Below are positions 1-9,748 of a DNA stretch of 64,000 nt, piece by piece; positions within the stretch are counted from its first letter, which is position 1, and each line of letters begins with the position of its first letter. The notes beneath the pieces are model-generated. The model was not told the origin of the DNA. It saw only the letters and a program-made list of their open reading frames with translations, and did no database searches. The stretch is from Symploca sp. SIO2E9 (GTDB lineage: Bacteria > Cyanobacteriota > Cyanobacteriia > Cyanobacteriales > Coleofasciculaceae): assembly GCA_010692645.1 (NCBI GenBank), contig JAAHGS010000021.1:1-64000 (forward strand). The letters are read 5' to 3'. Position numbers and translations under genes: made by a program.

Positions 1-70
1 TATTTTCTATCCACCCGGTGTTGTTGACAACTAAATCTTAATTTTAGGAGTCTTGCTCATAGTTTTTTCA

Positions 71-100
71 CTACACCCTACACCCCACACCCCACACCCT
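71..100. repeat. STRR-like short tandem repeat (cacaccc units)
   Basis: Consecutive 7-8 bp units of the type caccccacac lie in the intergenic stretch downstream of gnd. Such short tandemly repeated sequences are typical of filamentous and other large-genome cyanobacteria. No coding potential is seen. Confidence 0.6.
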
Positions 101-135
101 GTATCGACTTTAACCTGCTTGTCACCCGGTGAGTG

Positions 136-158
136 CCAATCCCCTTTAAGGGGATTGG
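136..158 (-). terminator. Hairpin downstream of gnd
   Basis: A perfect inverted repeat has 9-bp arms (CCAATCCCC and GGGGATTGG) around a 5-nt loop. It begins 32 bp beyond the gnd stop codon. There is no strong T-run on the gnd-sense side, so it may act as a factor-assisted terminator or RNA-stabilising hairpin. Confidence 0.5.
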
Positions 159-189
159 TTTCAGGAACTTGACAAAATGGACTTATCTT

Positions 190-1608
190 TTAGCTGTCTT
201 GAGTCCATTGAGTATGGAATATGCCCTCTTTATCTGTGCGCTCGTAAGTGTGAGCACCAAAGTAGTCACGCTGGGCTTGGGTGAGGTTTTGCGGTAGGGA
301 AGCGCTGCGGTAGCTGTCGAAGTAATCTAGGGAAGCGCTGAAAGCAGGAACGGCAATACCCAATTTATTCGCTAATACTACCACTTCTCGCCAAGCATCC
401 TGGCGGTCAAGAATTGTCTGCTTAAATTCGGGCGCTAACAGCAGGTTGGGCAGCTTGGGATTTTCATCAAAAGCATGCTTAATCTTATCCAAGAAGCCAG
501 CGCGAATGATGCAGCCACCTTTCCAGATTCTAGCCGTTTCACCCAGGTTGAGATTGTAGTTAAACTGCTCTGATGCCTTCTTCAACAGTGCCATGCCCTG
601 AGCATAGGAACACATTTTGGAGCAATAAAGGGCATCACGAACTTTATTAATGAACTCCTTGACATCTCCTTGATACTTGCCAGTAGGGCCTGTCAGCTGT
701 TGAGAAGCTGCTACCCGCTCTTGCTTGTAGGAGGACATCACGCGAGCATTCACAGCTGCATACATAGTTGGGATTGGTACACCCAATTCTAGGGAGCTGA
801 CTACTGTCCAGCGCCCTGTTCCCTTTTGCCCAGCAGCATCTAGAATTAAGTCTACCAGATGAGTATTGGTTTCCTTGTCAATATACTTAAAGATATCGGC
901 GGTGATCTCAATTAAGAAAGAATTTAACTCATCGGTGGTGTTCCATTGGGCAAACACCTCGTGCAACTGCTGGTTGTCGAGTCCCAAGCCGTTTTTGAGG
1001 ACATCGTAAGCCTCTGCAATTAACTGCATATCGCCATACTCAATCCCATTGTGTACCATCTTCACATAGTGACCTGCACCACCAGGTCCGACGTAGGTAA
1101 CACAAGGGCCATCATTGACTTGAGCTGCAATTTTGGTCAGAATTGGCTCTAACTCTTTGTAAGCAGTATCAGTTCCTCCCGGCATTAGAGAAGGACCATT
1201 GAGGGCACCCTCTTCGCCACCACTGACACCCATGCCGACAAATCCTAGTCCTGTGGCTTCTAATTCTTTAGTGCGCCGCTCAGTATCTTCGTAGAGAGAG
1301 TTGCCACCATCAATAATCATATCCCCAGGCTCTAGCAGGGGCTTGAGGTCTTGGATGACTTTGTCAACCGGATTACCTGCTTTTACCATTACTAGAACTT
1401 TGCGAGGACGTTCTAGGCATTTCACAAATTCTTCCAGAGAGTAGGCGTCTTTGACATCCTTGCCCTGAGCTCGCTTCTCCATAAAATCTTTGGTTTTGGT
1501 GGCGGTACGGTTGTAAACCGCGATGGGAAAACCACGACTTTCCACGTTAAGGGCTAGGTTTTCCCCCATAACAGCCAAACCAATTACGCCGAAGGTTCTT
1601 TTCGTCAT
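190..1608 (-). CDS. gnd: 6-phosphogluconate dehydrogenase, decarboxylating
   Basis: This cytosolic enzyme of the oxidative pentose phosphate pathway converts 6-phosphogluconate and NADP+ to ribulose 5-phosphate, CO2 and NADPH. The 472-residue length is normal for the long form. The N-terminal Rossmann segment reads GVIGLAVMGENLALN (residues 7-21). The substrate-binding signatures VSGGEEGALNGPS and GHYVKMVHNGIEYGD, the latter with the catalytic lysine, are present, and the all-alpha C-terminal domain is complete. The ATG start gives the expected MTKRTFGVIGLAVMG N-terminus. It is transcribed alone, with a hairpin after its stop. In cyanobacteria this enzyme supplies NADPH in the dark. Nothing in the sequence looks damaged. 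Confidence 0.97.
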   Translation of the reverse strand: MTKRTFGVIGLAVMGENLALNVESRGFPIAVYNRTATKTKDFMEKRAQGKDVKDAYSLEEFVKCLERPRKVLVMVKAGNPVDKVIQDLKPLLEPGDMIIDGGNSLYEDTERRTKELEATGLGFVGMGVSGGEEGALNGPSLMPGGTDTAYKELEPILTKIAAQVNDGPCVTYVGPGGAGHYVKMVHNGIEYGDMQLIAEAYDVLKNGLGLDNQQLHEVFAQWNTTDELNSFLIEITADIFKYIDKETNTHLVDLILDAAGQKGTGRWTVVSSLELGVPIPTMYAAVNARVMSSYKQERVAASQQLTGPTGKYQGDVKEFINKVRDALYCSKMCSYAQGMALLKKASEQFNYNLNLGETARIWKGGCIIRAGFLDKIKHAFDENPKLPNLLLAPEFKQTILDRQDAWREVVVLANKLGIAVPAFSASLDYFDSYRSASLPQNLTQAQRDYFGAHTYERTDKEGIFHTQWTQDS

Positions 1609-2340
1609 AAAAATATCTGCAAACTCTGCAAGTTAGTATTTCTCATTTCACTTTTAGATTAGCCCGTTCTCAGGAGTAGTTCCCTAAAAAAATTCTTAAT
1701 AAATTAAGGAATGACGATATACATCAAATAACTAGATTTGAAGATATTTTGCTGCTCTGAACAAGGCATAATAAAAATTTAAGAAGATGAATTTAGGAAT
1801 TTAACCCTTTGCCAACCTAGGAAAGGGTTTAGTTATTAATTGCCAGGAAGAAGGTTATAAGTAAAGAGACTTAATTAATTTTCAGATTGGTAGAGCAAGA
1901 GCAAACTTCATCAAATCAATACCATGGTTGGGTTGAGTAACAAAACCCAAGCAACAATATGTGTTCAGTTTAATTATGTCCATCTACTTAGATTTCCATC
2001 AGGATTTAGATGGGATGTAATAATATCAAGACATATATGCCTTGCCATTGCTGAGTTTGCTAAGTTCTAAGCTATGTTCCTTAAATTCAAGCTTAAAGTT
2101 TCTAAATGTGTACTTGGTAAATATACTTAAACTAGTTTAGTCCATCTATAATTCTAGTACATATCTCCAACTAGATGCCAATCAGCTTGGCAATTGCAGC
2201 AATCTTTTAATCTATGCCTTGGCTAATCAATTAAAAAGCGATAACACAAGACAAGTAACAGCGGATTAACTAATATTTGTATTGCAGAGAACAATTTCGC
2301 GCCAGAATCTAGAGAGATATAGTAAGGAGTAGCCATAACC
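1609..2340. other. Intergenic region upstream of gnd and ycf66
   Basis: This 730-bp AT-rich gap separates the divergent gnd and ycf66 genes and should hold both promoters. I see no convincing ORF or tRNA. One small inverted repeat (arms AACCCTTT and AAAGGGTT, 1803-1829) followed by a T-rich run might end a short untranslated RNA, but no independent evidence supports that. Confidence 0.4.
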
Positions 2341-3030
2341 ATGTTGTCATATGTCCTCGCCTTAGCAATTGCTCTTGGTAGCATTGCCTTTTACATGTCA
2401 GCTTTCTTGTTTCCAGAAATCCACCGTAAGCAAGATTTTTACTGGAGCGGAGTAGGAATGTTCTACGCTCTGATTTTATGGGTGTGTGCTCGACGCATTA
2501 CTGGCGGTGTTCTCCTGGGACAATTGGCAAGTGTATCCTTGTTGTACTGGTTGGGCTGGCAAACCTTTAGTTTGCGGCAAGAGTTGACTTCACCAGAGGA
2601 GAAAACTCAGATTTCTCCAGAAGTAAAAGAAAAAATAGCCAGTTTCTCTTTTACTGACTTGGGAGGGAAACTACTAAAACCAGTCACAAATTTATTTGGC
2701 AAGGGGAAATCCACCGCAGAAGTCTTAACTAAGGAAGAGGAAGCCGTAACAGCAGAAGTTGTAGATACTGAAACGGCACAGGAAGTAGCTACTATAGAGT
2801 CATCTACTACCGAAGTTTCAGAGCCTCAGCAAGCAGTTCCTCCTAAGCCAGCTGAACCTCAATTGCAAGCAGATGCCCAAAAGGAAAGCTCAACTCAAAC
2901 CCCAGATTCTAAGCCAAAAGCCTCAACACCAATAGAAGAAATAGCTCCGGAAGTGGAATTAGCACCACCAGCTGAGCCAACCGGTGATGGGGATCCAAGG
3001 ATGAGACAAAATCCACCTGAATCAACTTGA
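2341..3030 (+). CDS. ycf66: Ycf66 family membrane protein
   Basis: Ycf66 is conserved in cyanobacteria and some plastids; its function is unknown. The 229-residue product has hydrophobic segments at about residues 1-22, 34-52 and 54-72, including the Ycf66-like stretch FYWSGVGMFYALILWVCARR. A long acidic, Pro/Glu/Ala-rich and probably disordered tail follows. The tail is low complexity and likely varies between species. An AAGGAG-type ribosome binding site precedes the ATG. The gene lies 52 bp upstream of ileS on the same strand, so the two may be co-transcribed. The family assignment rests on the N-terminal third only. Confidence 0.85.
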   Translation: MLSYVLALAIALGSIAFYMSAFLFPEIHRKQDFYWSGVGMFYALILWVCARRITGGVLLGQLASVSLLYWLGWQTFSLRQELTSPEEKTQISPEVKEKIASFSFTDLGGKLLKPVTNLFGKGKSTAEVLTKEEEAVTAEVVDTETAQEVATIESSTTEVSEPQQAVPPKPAEPQLQADAQKESSTQTPDSKPKASTPIEEIAPEVELAPPAEPTGDGDPRMRQNPPEST

Positions 3031-3082
3031 AGATGCAGTAAATTCTTGTTGATAATATAGAGTGGAGTTACCCGGTTAAACT

Positions 3083-5959
3083 GTGACAGCATCAAACACT
3101 TACAAAGAAACCGTTAACCTGCCTAAGACCAAATTTGAAATGCGGGCTAACGCCGTCAGGCGGGAACCTGAATTACACAAGTTTTGGGAAGAACACGGAA
3201 TTTATGAGCGACTGTCACAGCACAATCCGGGCGAGATTTTTGTTCTGCACGATGGCCCTCCCTATGCCAATGGCTCGCTGCATATGGGACATGCCCTCAA
3301 TAAAATTCTCAAGGATATCATTAATAAATATCAGCTGTTGCAAGGGCGTAAGGTGCGCTATGTCCCTGGTTGGGACTGTCATGGCTTGCCAATTGAGCTC
3401 AAAGTACTGCAAAATATTAAGTCAAAGGAGCGGCAGCAGCTGACACCTTTGAAGTTGCGCCATAAAGCCCGTAATTTTGCTCTCAAAGCTAAGGAAGAAC
3501 AGAGTCTGGGCTTTCAACGCTATGGCATCTGGGGAGATTGGGAGCACCCTTATCTGACGCTGAAGCCAGAATATGAAGCGGCTCAGATTGCTGTTTTTGG
3601 TCAGATGCTACTCAAAGGCTATATATATCGAGGTTTGAAGCCGGTTCACTGGAGTCCAAGTTCACAAACGGCGCTGGCAGAAGCGGAGTTGGAATATCCA
3701 GAAGGACATACCTCTCGCAGCATTTATGCGGCTTTTAAAATAACTAAGTTGCCAGCAGCAGCAACAGAACAATTACAGCCTTTCCTGCCACAGTTGGCTG
3801 TAGCAATCTGGACAACAACTCCTTGGACGATTCCGGGGAATTTGGCAGTTGCTGTTAATCCTGAACTCAATTACGCTGTGGTTGAGGTAAATCAAGCTAG
3901 CCCAACTCAATATTTGATTGTAGCGGCAGATTTGGTGGAGCGCTTGTCAGAAATTCTGGGAACTAAGCTGAGTGTAAAGACAACTATGCCAGGAAAGGCA
4001 TTGGAACATTGCACCTATAAGCATCCCCTATTTGAGCGCGAGAGTGAGGTTGTAATTGGTGGCGATTACATTACTACTGAGTCTGGTACTGGTTTAGTTC
4101 ATACCGCCCCTGGTCATGGTCAAGAAGATTATATCGTTGGTCAACGCTATGACCTACCAATTCTATCGCCAGTGGATGATAAAGGTAATTTCACTGAGGA
4201 GGCGGGGCCCTTTGCCGGGTTAAATGTACTCAAAGACGCTAATCAGGCGATTATTGAGGCGCTGACAGCAGCAGATGCTTTACTTAAAGAAGAAGCTTAC
4301 CTGCACAAATATCCCTATGACTGGCGCACCAAAAAGCCGACAATTTTTAGGGCAACTGAGCAGTGGTTTGCTTCGGTGGAGGGATTCCGCCAAGAAGCAC
4401 TCCAGGCGATCGCTCAGGTAAAATGGGTTCCTGCCCAAGGGGAAAATCGCATTATGGCGATGGTTGCGGATCGTTCCGATTGGTGTATTTCCCGCCAACG
4501 TAGCTGGGGGGTGCCAATCCCAGTATTCTATGACGAAGAGACTAATGAGCCGCTGCTGACGCCAGAAACAATAGCCCACGTCCAAGCAATTATTGCCGAG
4601 AAAGGCTCTGATGCCTGGTGGGAACTTTCAGTAGAAGAACTATTACCCGAACAATATCGTAACAATGGCAAATCATACCGCCGGGGTACTGATACGATGG
4701 ATGTCTGGTTTGATTCTGGTTCTTCTTGGGCAGCAGTAGCCAAGGGAAGAGAAGAACTAAAATATCCTGCTGATATTTATTTAGAAGGCTCAGATCAACA
4801 CCGAGGTTGGTTCCAATCTAGTTTACTTACCAGCGTTGCTATTAATGGCTGTGCCCCTTACAAAACCGTCTTAACTCACGGTTTTACCATCGATGAACAG
4901 GGTCGCAAGATGAGTAAATCTCTGGGGAACGGGATTGACCCCATGGAGATTATAGAAGGAGGTAACAATAAAAAGCAAGATCCAGCCTACGGAGCAGATG
5001 TGCTGCGTTTATGGGTTTCCTCGGCAGACTATTCCTCAGATATAGCTCTGAGCAAGAATATCATTAAACAGCAGGGGGATATCTATCGTAAAATTCGCAA
5101 CACGGCGCGATTCCTACTGGGCAATCTCCATGACTTTGATCCTGCTAAACATACAGTAACCTATGAGCAGTTGCCGGAATTAGACCGCTATATGCTACAC
5201 CGGATTACTGAGGTTTTTGGTGAAGTTACAGAGGCGATGGAGAGTTATCAATTCTTCCGCTTTTTCCAAACTGTGCAGAATTTCTGTGTAGTTGACTTGT
5301 CTAATTTTTATCTGGATATTGCTAAGGACCGCCTCTATATTTCTCATCCAGATTCTATCCGCCGCCGCAGTTGTCAGACTGTATTGCAAGTAGCGCTGGA
5401 GAATTTGGCAAGGGCAATCGCGCCTGTACTGTGCCATATGGCAGAGGATATCTGGCAATACCTCCCCTACGAAACGCCCTATCAGTCTGTGTTTGAATCT
5501 GGTTGGGTGAAGTTAGAACCCCAATGGTACCAGCCTCAATTGACTCAAACTTGGGACACTTGGCGCAATATCCGTACTGAGGTTAATAAAGTCATGGAGC
5601 AAGCTAGGATTGAGAAGATGATTGGTTCTTCTCTGGAAGCTAAGGTGTTGCTCTATGTTTCTGATGCCGATTTAGGCAGGCAGTTGCAAGCGTTTAATCG
5701 AGAAGATAGTCTCAGTGGTAATCGCGTTGATGAGTTACGCTACCTGTTTTTGGCTTCTCAGGTAGAAATTTTAGACTCGCCCGAGGCAATCGGCAAGCTT
5801 GATTACAACAGTGAGTCGGAGACAATAGCAGTTGGCGTTGTCAAAGCAGACGGTGAAAAGTGCGATCGCTGTTGGAATTATTCTACCCATGTTGGGGAGT
5901 TAAAGGATCATCCTAGCTTGTGTGAGCGTTGCCATGGGGCTTTGAATGGTGAATTTTAA
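3083..5959 (+). CDS. ileS: Isoleucyl-tRNA synthetase
   Basis: This class I aminoacyl-tRNA synthetase charges tRNA-Ile and edits misactivated valine. The 958-residue protein shows the HIGH-type signature (PPYANGSLHMGHALNK), the editing-domain start TTPWTIPGN, the WFDSGSSW and SDQHRGWFQSS blocks, and KMSKS in GRKMSKSLGNG. A C-terminal zinc-binding segment carries two Cys pairs (CDRC and CERC). The start is GTG at 3083, giving MTASNTYKETVNLPKTKF, which fits family N-termini. The length is usual for bacterial-type IleRS. The gene follows ycf66 closely and ends in a repeat-rich spacer that may terminate transcription. Confidence 0.98.
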   Translation: MTASNTYKETVNLPKTKFEMRANAVRREPELHKFWEEHGIYERLSQHNPGEIFVLHDGPPYANGSLHMGHALNKILKDIINKYQLLQGRKVRYVPGWDCHGLPIELKVLQNIKSKERQQLTPLKLRHKARNFALKAKEEQSLGFQRYGIWGDWEHPYLTLKPEYEAAQIAVFGQMLLKGYIYRGLKPVHWSPSSQTALAEAELEYPEGHTSRSIYAAFKITKLPAAATEQLQPFLPQLAVAIWTTTPWTIPGNLAVAVNPELNYAVVEVNQASPTQYLIVAADLVERLSEILGTKLSVKTTMPGKALEHCTYKHPLFERESEVVIGGDYITTESGTGLVHTAPGHGQEDYIVGQRYDLPILSPVDDKGNFTEEAGPFAGLNVLKDANQAIIEALTAADALLKEEAYLHKYPYDWRTKKPTIFRATEQWFASVEGFRQEALQAIAQVKWVPAQGENRIMAMVADRSDWCISRQRSWGVPIPVFYDEETNEPLLTPETIAHVQAIIAEKGSDAWWELSVEELLPEQYRNNGKSYRRGTDTMDVWFDSGSSWAAVAKGREELKYPADIYLEGSDQHRGWFQSSLLTSVAINGCAPYKTVLTHGFTIDEQGRKMSKSLGNGIDPMEIIEGGNNKKQDPAYGADVLRLWVSSADYSSDIALSKNIIKQQGDIYRKIRNTARFLLGNLHDFDPAKHTVTYEQLPELDRYMLHRITEVFGEVTEAMESYQFFRFFQTVQNFCVVDLSNFYLDIAKDRLYISHPDSIRRRSCQTVLQVALENLARAIAPVLCHMAEDIWQYLPYETPYQSVFESGWVKLEPQWYQPQLTQTWDTWRNIRTEVNKVMEQARIEKMIGSSLEAKVLLYVSDADLGRQLQAFNREDSLSGNRVDELRYLFLASQVEILDSPEAIGKLDYNSESETIAVGVVKADGEKCDRCWNYSTHVGELKDHPSLCERCHGALNGEF

Positions 5960-5961
5960 GT

Positions 5962-6058
5962 AATAAGGAATAAGTAATAAGTAATAAGTAATAAGTGATA
6001 ACAATAACATTTATTTCTTTTTACTTAAAGCTTTTTACTTAAAGCTTTTTACTTAAAA
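5962..6058. repeat. AAGTAAT heptamer repeat element (family D, copy 1)
   Basis: Tandem aagtaat/aagtaataagt units follow the ileS stop and face partly complementary tttactt and acttaaagctttttactt units, giving a potential hairpin. Related copies follow other genes at about 10591-10645 and 46160-46246. It lies between the convergent ileS and ParA genes and could act as a bidirectional terminator. Confidence 0.55.
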
Positions 6059-6059
6059 A

Positions 6060-6965
6060 CTATGCAGTGGTAGTTTTCAATGACTCTAGTTTCTCTAAAA
6101 ATTCTTCTGTTAACTTAGTGAATGCTCTAGCCCCAGAGCAATTGGGAGAAGCGAGAACTACTGGCTGAAAACAGTCTATAGCTTTGGCAACGTTCACATC
6201 CATAGGAATACGAGTATTGAAAAGTTGATCAGGAGTGAAATCGTCATTAACTCGCTTCATCACTTGATTATAATACCTACCGAGGAGATTACCGCCTGAT
6301 AAAATAAAGGCAATTCCTAATAATTTTAAGTTAAGCATGCCGTTGTATTTATGACTTTCTTTTAACTTAGTAATTCTTCTTTCCAACAACTGAATACCGA
6401 CAATTGATAAAGGTTCGGGGCGAGCAGGCAGTAAATAAAAATCACTAGCAACAATACCACTTCTAGTTAAAAGATTATAGCCAGGAGCGCAGTCTAAAAG
6501 AATAAAGTCATAGTCATTAATTACAGGCTCTAAAACTGTCTTGATTAAGAGTACTTCAAAACGATTCCAAATCTCACCAAAGTGAGTCTCTGTTTCAATG
6601 ACTGCTTGTTCATGGAGCATTTCCGAGACTAAATACTCATCGTATAATTCAATATCTCCTGGCAATAAATCAAGTCCTTCAATCTGACAAATGTGCGATA
6701 CAATAATATCTTTAATAGTTAATCTTGTCTGATTTTTAGGATTAATTACTTTAGCAATAAGTCTACTTAAGGTGCGGTTTGTTCTCCTAGATTTAGCAAA
6801 ATCTTGAGGAACCATCAAGCTAAGAGTGGCACTAATTTGCGTATCTAAATCTACAACTAAAACACGCTTACGGTGATTTCTTGCTAAGCAAGTAGCTAAG
6901 TTGACTGTGAGAGTAGTCTTCCCAACACCGCCTTTCATATTAACCGTGGCAATAACAAAACCCAT
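6060..6965 (-). CDS. ParA-family ATPase (paralogue 1)
   Basis: This is a P-loop ATPase of the ParA/Soj/MinD class, whose members position DNA or protein cargo by ATP-dependent dimerisation. The 301-residue protein opens with VNMKGGVGKTTLTVNLAT, a deviant Walker A motif that keeps the signature lysine (KGGVGKTT). Walker A-prime is VDLDTQ and Walker B is FILLDCAPG. The N-terminus lacks a DNA-binding helix-turn-helix, as in chromosomal-type ParA. It is closely similar to the gene 41 bp upstream on the same strand, suggesting tandem duplication and co-transcription. No ParB follows directly; a ParB-like gene lies in the divergent unit at 9748. The cargo is unknown. Confidence 0.85.
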   Translation of the reverse strand: MGFVIATVNMKGGVGKTTLTVNLATCLARNHRKRVLVVDLDTQISATLSLMVPQDFAKSRRTNRTLSRLIAKVINPKNQTRLTIKDIIVSHICQIEGLDLLPGDIELYDEYLVSEMLHEQAVIETETHFGEIWNRFEVLLIKTVLEPVINDYDFILLDCAPGYNLLTRSGIVASDFYLLPARPEPLSIVGIQLLERRITKLKESHKYNGMLNLKLLGIAFILSGGNLLGRYYNQVMKRVNDDFTPDQLFNTRIPMDVNVAKAIDCFQPVVLASPNCSGARAFTKLTEEFLEKLESLKTTTA

Positions 6966-7006
6966 AAAGATAATCCTCTCACATTCAGCTGGTTTTTAAT
7001 GGCATT

Positions 7007-7894
7007 CTACCCAGTATACTTGGAAAGGATCTGCAAAAATTCCTTAGTTAACTCAATGAAGGCTGTAGAACCAGAAGCCTTGGGTTCTGTTAGCAATACT
7101 GGCTGGTACTCATCAACAGCTTTGGCTACAGCTACATTCCTAGGAATTTCTGTCTGAAAAATTTTGTCTTCTCCAAAATCATCGATAACTCTGTTTCTGA
7201 CTGTTTGAGCTAAATTTGTGGCATGCCCAAGAGATGAAAAAACAATCCCAAGGAGTTGGATATGGGAGCGATTATTCTGTTTTAATTTGTTGATATGACC
7301 TTCAAGAATTCCCATACCCACCACTGATAATGGTTCTGGTTTAGCAGGTATTATATAAAAATCGCTGGCAATTAAGCCACTGCGAGTCAGCAGATAATCC
7401 CCGGGAGGAAAATCTAATAAAATGAAATTATAATTGCTGAGCACTGGCGAGAGAATACTTTTCAATAAGGCGTTTTCTAACTGAGTCCAGTTATCTGCAA
7501 ACTCCTTACGATTGATATTAGAACGAGAATAGAGGAGTGCTGCCAGCAAAAAATCATTATATAGTTCTATATCTCCGGGCAAGAGGTCAAAACCTTTAAC
7601 TTTACACATATCATGCAAAATTACCTTTTGAATGGGGAGGTTCAGCTGAGTTTTAGGTTGAATTACTTGATGAATTAATTGTTTTAAGGTGCGTTGCTCT
7701 TTTCTGAGCTGAGTAAAATGCATTGGCGGCATTAGGCTAAGGGTAGCATTAATCTGCGTATCTAAATCAACAACTAATACTCGCATACCATGATCTTTAG
7801 CAAGACTTGTCGCCAAGTTGACGGTGAGAGTAGTTTTCCCAACTCCGCCTTTCATATTTACTATGGAGATTACGTATCCCATCAACTCTGCCAT
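7007..7894 (-). CDS. ParA-family ATPase (paralogue 2)
   Basis: This second ParA-type ATPase has 295 residues with KGGVGKTTLTVNLATSLA, VDLDTQINATLSLM and FILLDFPPG motifs. It resembles its downstream neighbour along its whole length, including the unusual LLPGDIELY and LLTRSG blocks, so the pair probably arose by duplication and may form heterodimers or act on different cargo. An alternative ATG at 7882 (MGYVISIVN) matches the paralogue start better than the listed one. The gene is divergent from the HsdR_N-ParA fusion at 8333, with a shared 440-bp upstream region. Confidence 0.85.
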   Translation of the reverse strand: MAELMGYVISIVNMKGGVGKTTLTVNLATSLAKDHGMRVLVVDLDTQINATLSLMPPMHFTQLRKEQRTLKQLIHQVIQPKTQLNLPIQKVILHDMCKVKGFDLLPGDIELYNDFLLAALLYSRSNINRKEFADNWTQLENALLKSILSPVLSNYNFILLDFPPGDYLLTRSGLIASDFYIIPAKPEPLSVVGMGILEGHINKLKQNNRSHIQLLGIVFSSLGHATNLAQTVRNRVIDDFGEDKIFQTEIPRNVAVAKAVDEYQPVLLTEPKASGSTAFIELTKEFLQILSKYTG

Positions 7895-7977
7895 TTTTAG
7901 AAGATGTTATTGATCTTAATCGGAGTTGTCAAATATATAGAGCATCGATGCAGTAATCTTAAAACTCGGTATTTTAG

Positions 7978-8043
7978 GTAAGGGGAGAGGGGGGGATGGC
8001 TCGGGGAGAGGGGGGGGGATAGGGAGAGGGGGAGATGGGGAGA
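7978..8043. repeat. G-rich low-complexity repeat
   Basis: Imperfect gggagaggggg units fill this part of the spacer between the divergent ParA genes. The G-runs could form quadruplex-like structure on the plus strand. It may be simple replication slippage. Confidence 0.5.
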
Positions 8044-8332
8044 ATAAAATCTATATATTTACTGTTAGTTTATACATCAGCTTCTTGGTAAATTTTTATT
8101 ATAAAATTAATGTTTCGTCCAACCGGCTAGATGAATTTTAATTTTGTTTTTTTACCTGTATTTGTGATGAATCTATAGCTATAGCTCGCTGAAGCTTGCT
8201 AATAAATAAGTAAATCATAGTGTATCTAAGGATTAGTGATAATCTGTACTCTACGATCTTCACTGTAGTAGACGATTGTATAAAGTTGAAGTTATCCTCA
8301 AATAGTTTGATCTAAATTAAGGAAGGATACAG

Positions 8333-9748
8333 TTGAGTTTCGATCCGGAACTTTGCCGCAACGAAAGCGAAGTAGAAAGCAAACTCATTGTCCAGTATTT
8401 ACTGCCAAAGTTAGGATATTCTCCTGACACTTGGTATCAAGAGGTTAGCTTTGAAAGCATTCGCTTAGATTTTTTAGCATTTGCTAAGCCAGTGGTTCCT
8501 TTTGTCTGGGAGGGGAATTTACCTTTAAGTATCCTGATTGAGGCAAAGCACCCCAGTATAAATCTAAATATCCACGTTCATCGATTGCGTCATTATCTCA
8601 AGAGTTTGAATGTGCGGTATGGCCTGCTAACTAATGGCAAGGAAATTAGGATTTACGAGAGTTCAAAATATGATATTCAACAGGTATTTCAGTGTTCTGG
8701 CAAAGAGGTTAATACTAGACTGGATGAGATTAAAGCTTTAATTGGCAGAGATAGCCTACAGCAAGAGAAAACTAAAATTTATTCAGAGATTAGTCCCTTA
8801 CAAAATAATCTTATTCTTTCTAAAGATATTTCTAATCACACTTGCACAGAAAAGAGGCAAAATACCATGAAGACGATCGCGATATATCATCATAAGGGTG
8901 GTGTCGGTAAGACAACAGTTTCAGTTAACTTGGCAGCAGCACTAAGCAAGCGAGGTAAAAGAGTTCTACTGATTGATATAGATGCCCAAGCTAACACAAC
9001 TTTTGCTACGGGTTTGATCAAGTTTCAGTTCGATGAAGATGATAATTTAAAAAACCGCAATGTTTATCACTTACTAGAGTCTACAAAGTATGAACATAAT
9101 TTTATTCCAGGTATTGTCAAAAAATCTCACTGTTTTAATCAGCCAGAAATTGATGTAATTCCTTCCCATATCAGCTTAATTGCTCGTCAGCAGGAACTCA
9201 TTACTTCTTCAGCTAGTCGATGGAGGCTATCTAAAAAACTAGATCAAGTCAAAAGTGATTATGATATCGTCATCATTGACACTCCTCCATCGCTAGATTT
9301 GTATGCTCAAGCTGCACTAACGGCAGCTGATTACCTGATCATTCCTTCAGATTTAAAATCATTTTCAAACCAAGGTTTAGTCAGTGTCAAAAATTTTATA
9401 GCACAAGAGATTGCTGAAACTAAAGAAGGTGTGGGTAAGCCAGATATTATAATTATGGGTGTCTTGCCATCAAAAATATCTACGAATTCTCAATATCTCA
9501 AGCATACTTATATCAAGCATAAATCTTTGATTTCAGAGCGCTATAACTTACCCCTCATGGATAGTATGATTTCAGAAAGAACAGCTTTATCAAAGTGTAT
9601 TCATAAGACTTTCCCTATGGGTAACTTAGATATTCCTGATCCTAAGTCTATACTAGATTATGCCAAAAAAGAACCCGAGGCTAATGTCTCAGCAGCAGAA
9701 TTTGAAGCTCTAGCTATGGAAGTTTTGGAAAAAATGGAGATGCAGTAA
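8333..9748 (+). CDS. Fusion of HsdR N-terminal-like nuclease domain and ParA ATPase
   Basis: The protein has 471 residues in two parts. Residues 1-140 look like the type I restriction HsdR N-terminal (HSDR_N) fold: RLDF with D46, then ILIEAK with E70 and K72 as a PD-(D/E)xK site, then YGLLTNGKEIRIYE. After a polar linker, a complete ParA begins near residue 179, with KGGVGKTT at 188-195, IDIDAQANTT and IIDTPPS. The TTG start is favoured by AAGGAAGG six bases upstream. An internal ATG at 8867 could give ParA alone, but its ribosome site is weak. The stop overlaps the ParB-like ATG by one base. I infer a partition or surveillance ATPase with an attached nuclease; the function is unproven. Confidence 0.75.
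   Translation: MSFDPELCRNESEVESKLIVQYLLPKLGYSPDTWYQEVSFESIRLDFLAFAKPVVPFVWEGNLPLSILIEAKHPSINLNIHVHRLRHYLKSLNVRYGLLTNGKEIRIYESSKYDIQQVFQCSGKEVNTRLDEIKALIGRDSLQQEKTKIYSEISPLQNNLILSKDISNHTCTEKRQNTMKTIAIYHHKGGVGKTTVSVNLAAALSKRGKRVLLIDIDAQANTTFATGLIKFQFDEDDNLKNRNVYHLLESTKYEHNFIPGIVKKSHCFNQPEIDVIPSHISLIARQQELITSSASRWRLSKKLDQVKSDYDIVIIDTPPSLDLYAQAALTAADYLIIPSDLKSFSNQGLVSVKNFIAQEIAETKEGVGKPDIIIMGVLPSKISTNSQYLKHTYIKHKSLISERYNLPLMDSMISERTALSKCIHKTFPMGNLDIPDPKSILDYAKKEPEANVSAAEFEALAMEVLEKMEMQ

Noticed and set aside
1609-2340. Hairpin near 1803-1829 as evidence of a small RNA
   Set aside because: The arms are only 8 bp, and there is no promoter or conserved structure to support an RNA gene.
6060-7894. 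McdA, the ParA-like carboxysome positioner
   Set aside because: Both ParAs keep the signature lysine (KGGVGKTT), no McdB-like gene adjoins, and the ccmK gene is 52 kb away. A type 2 McdA cannot be excluded but is not supported.
8867-9748. Separate ParA gene starting at the internal ATG
   Set aside because: The reading frame is continuous from 8333 with a good ribosome site there and a weak one at 8867; independent initiation remains possible.
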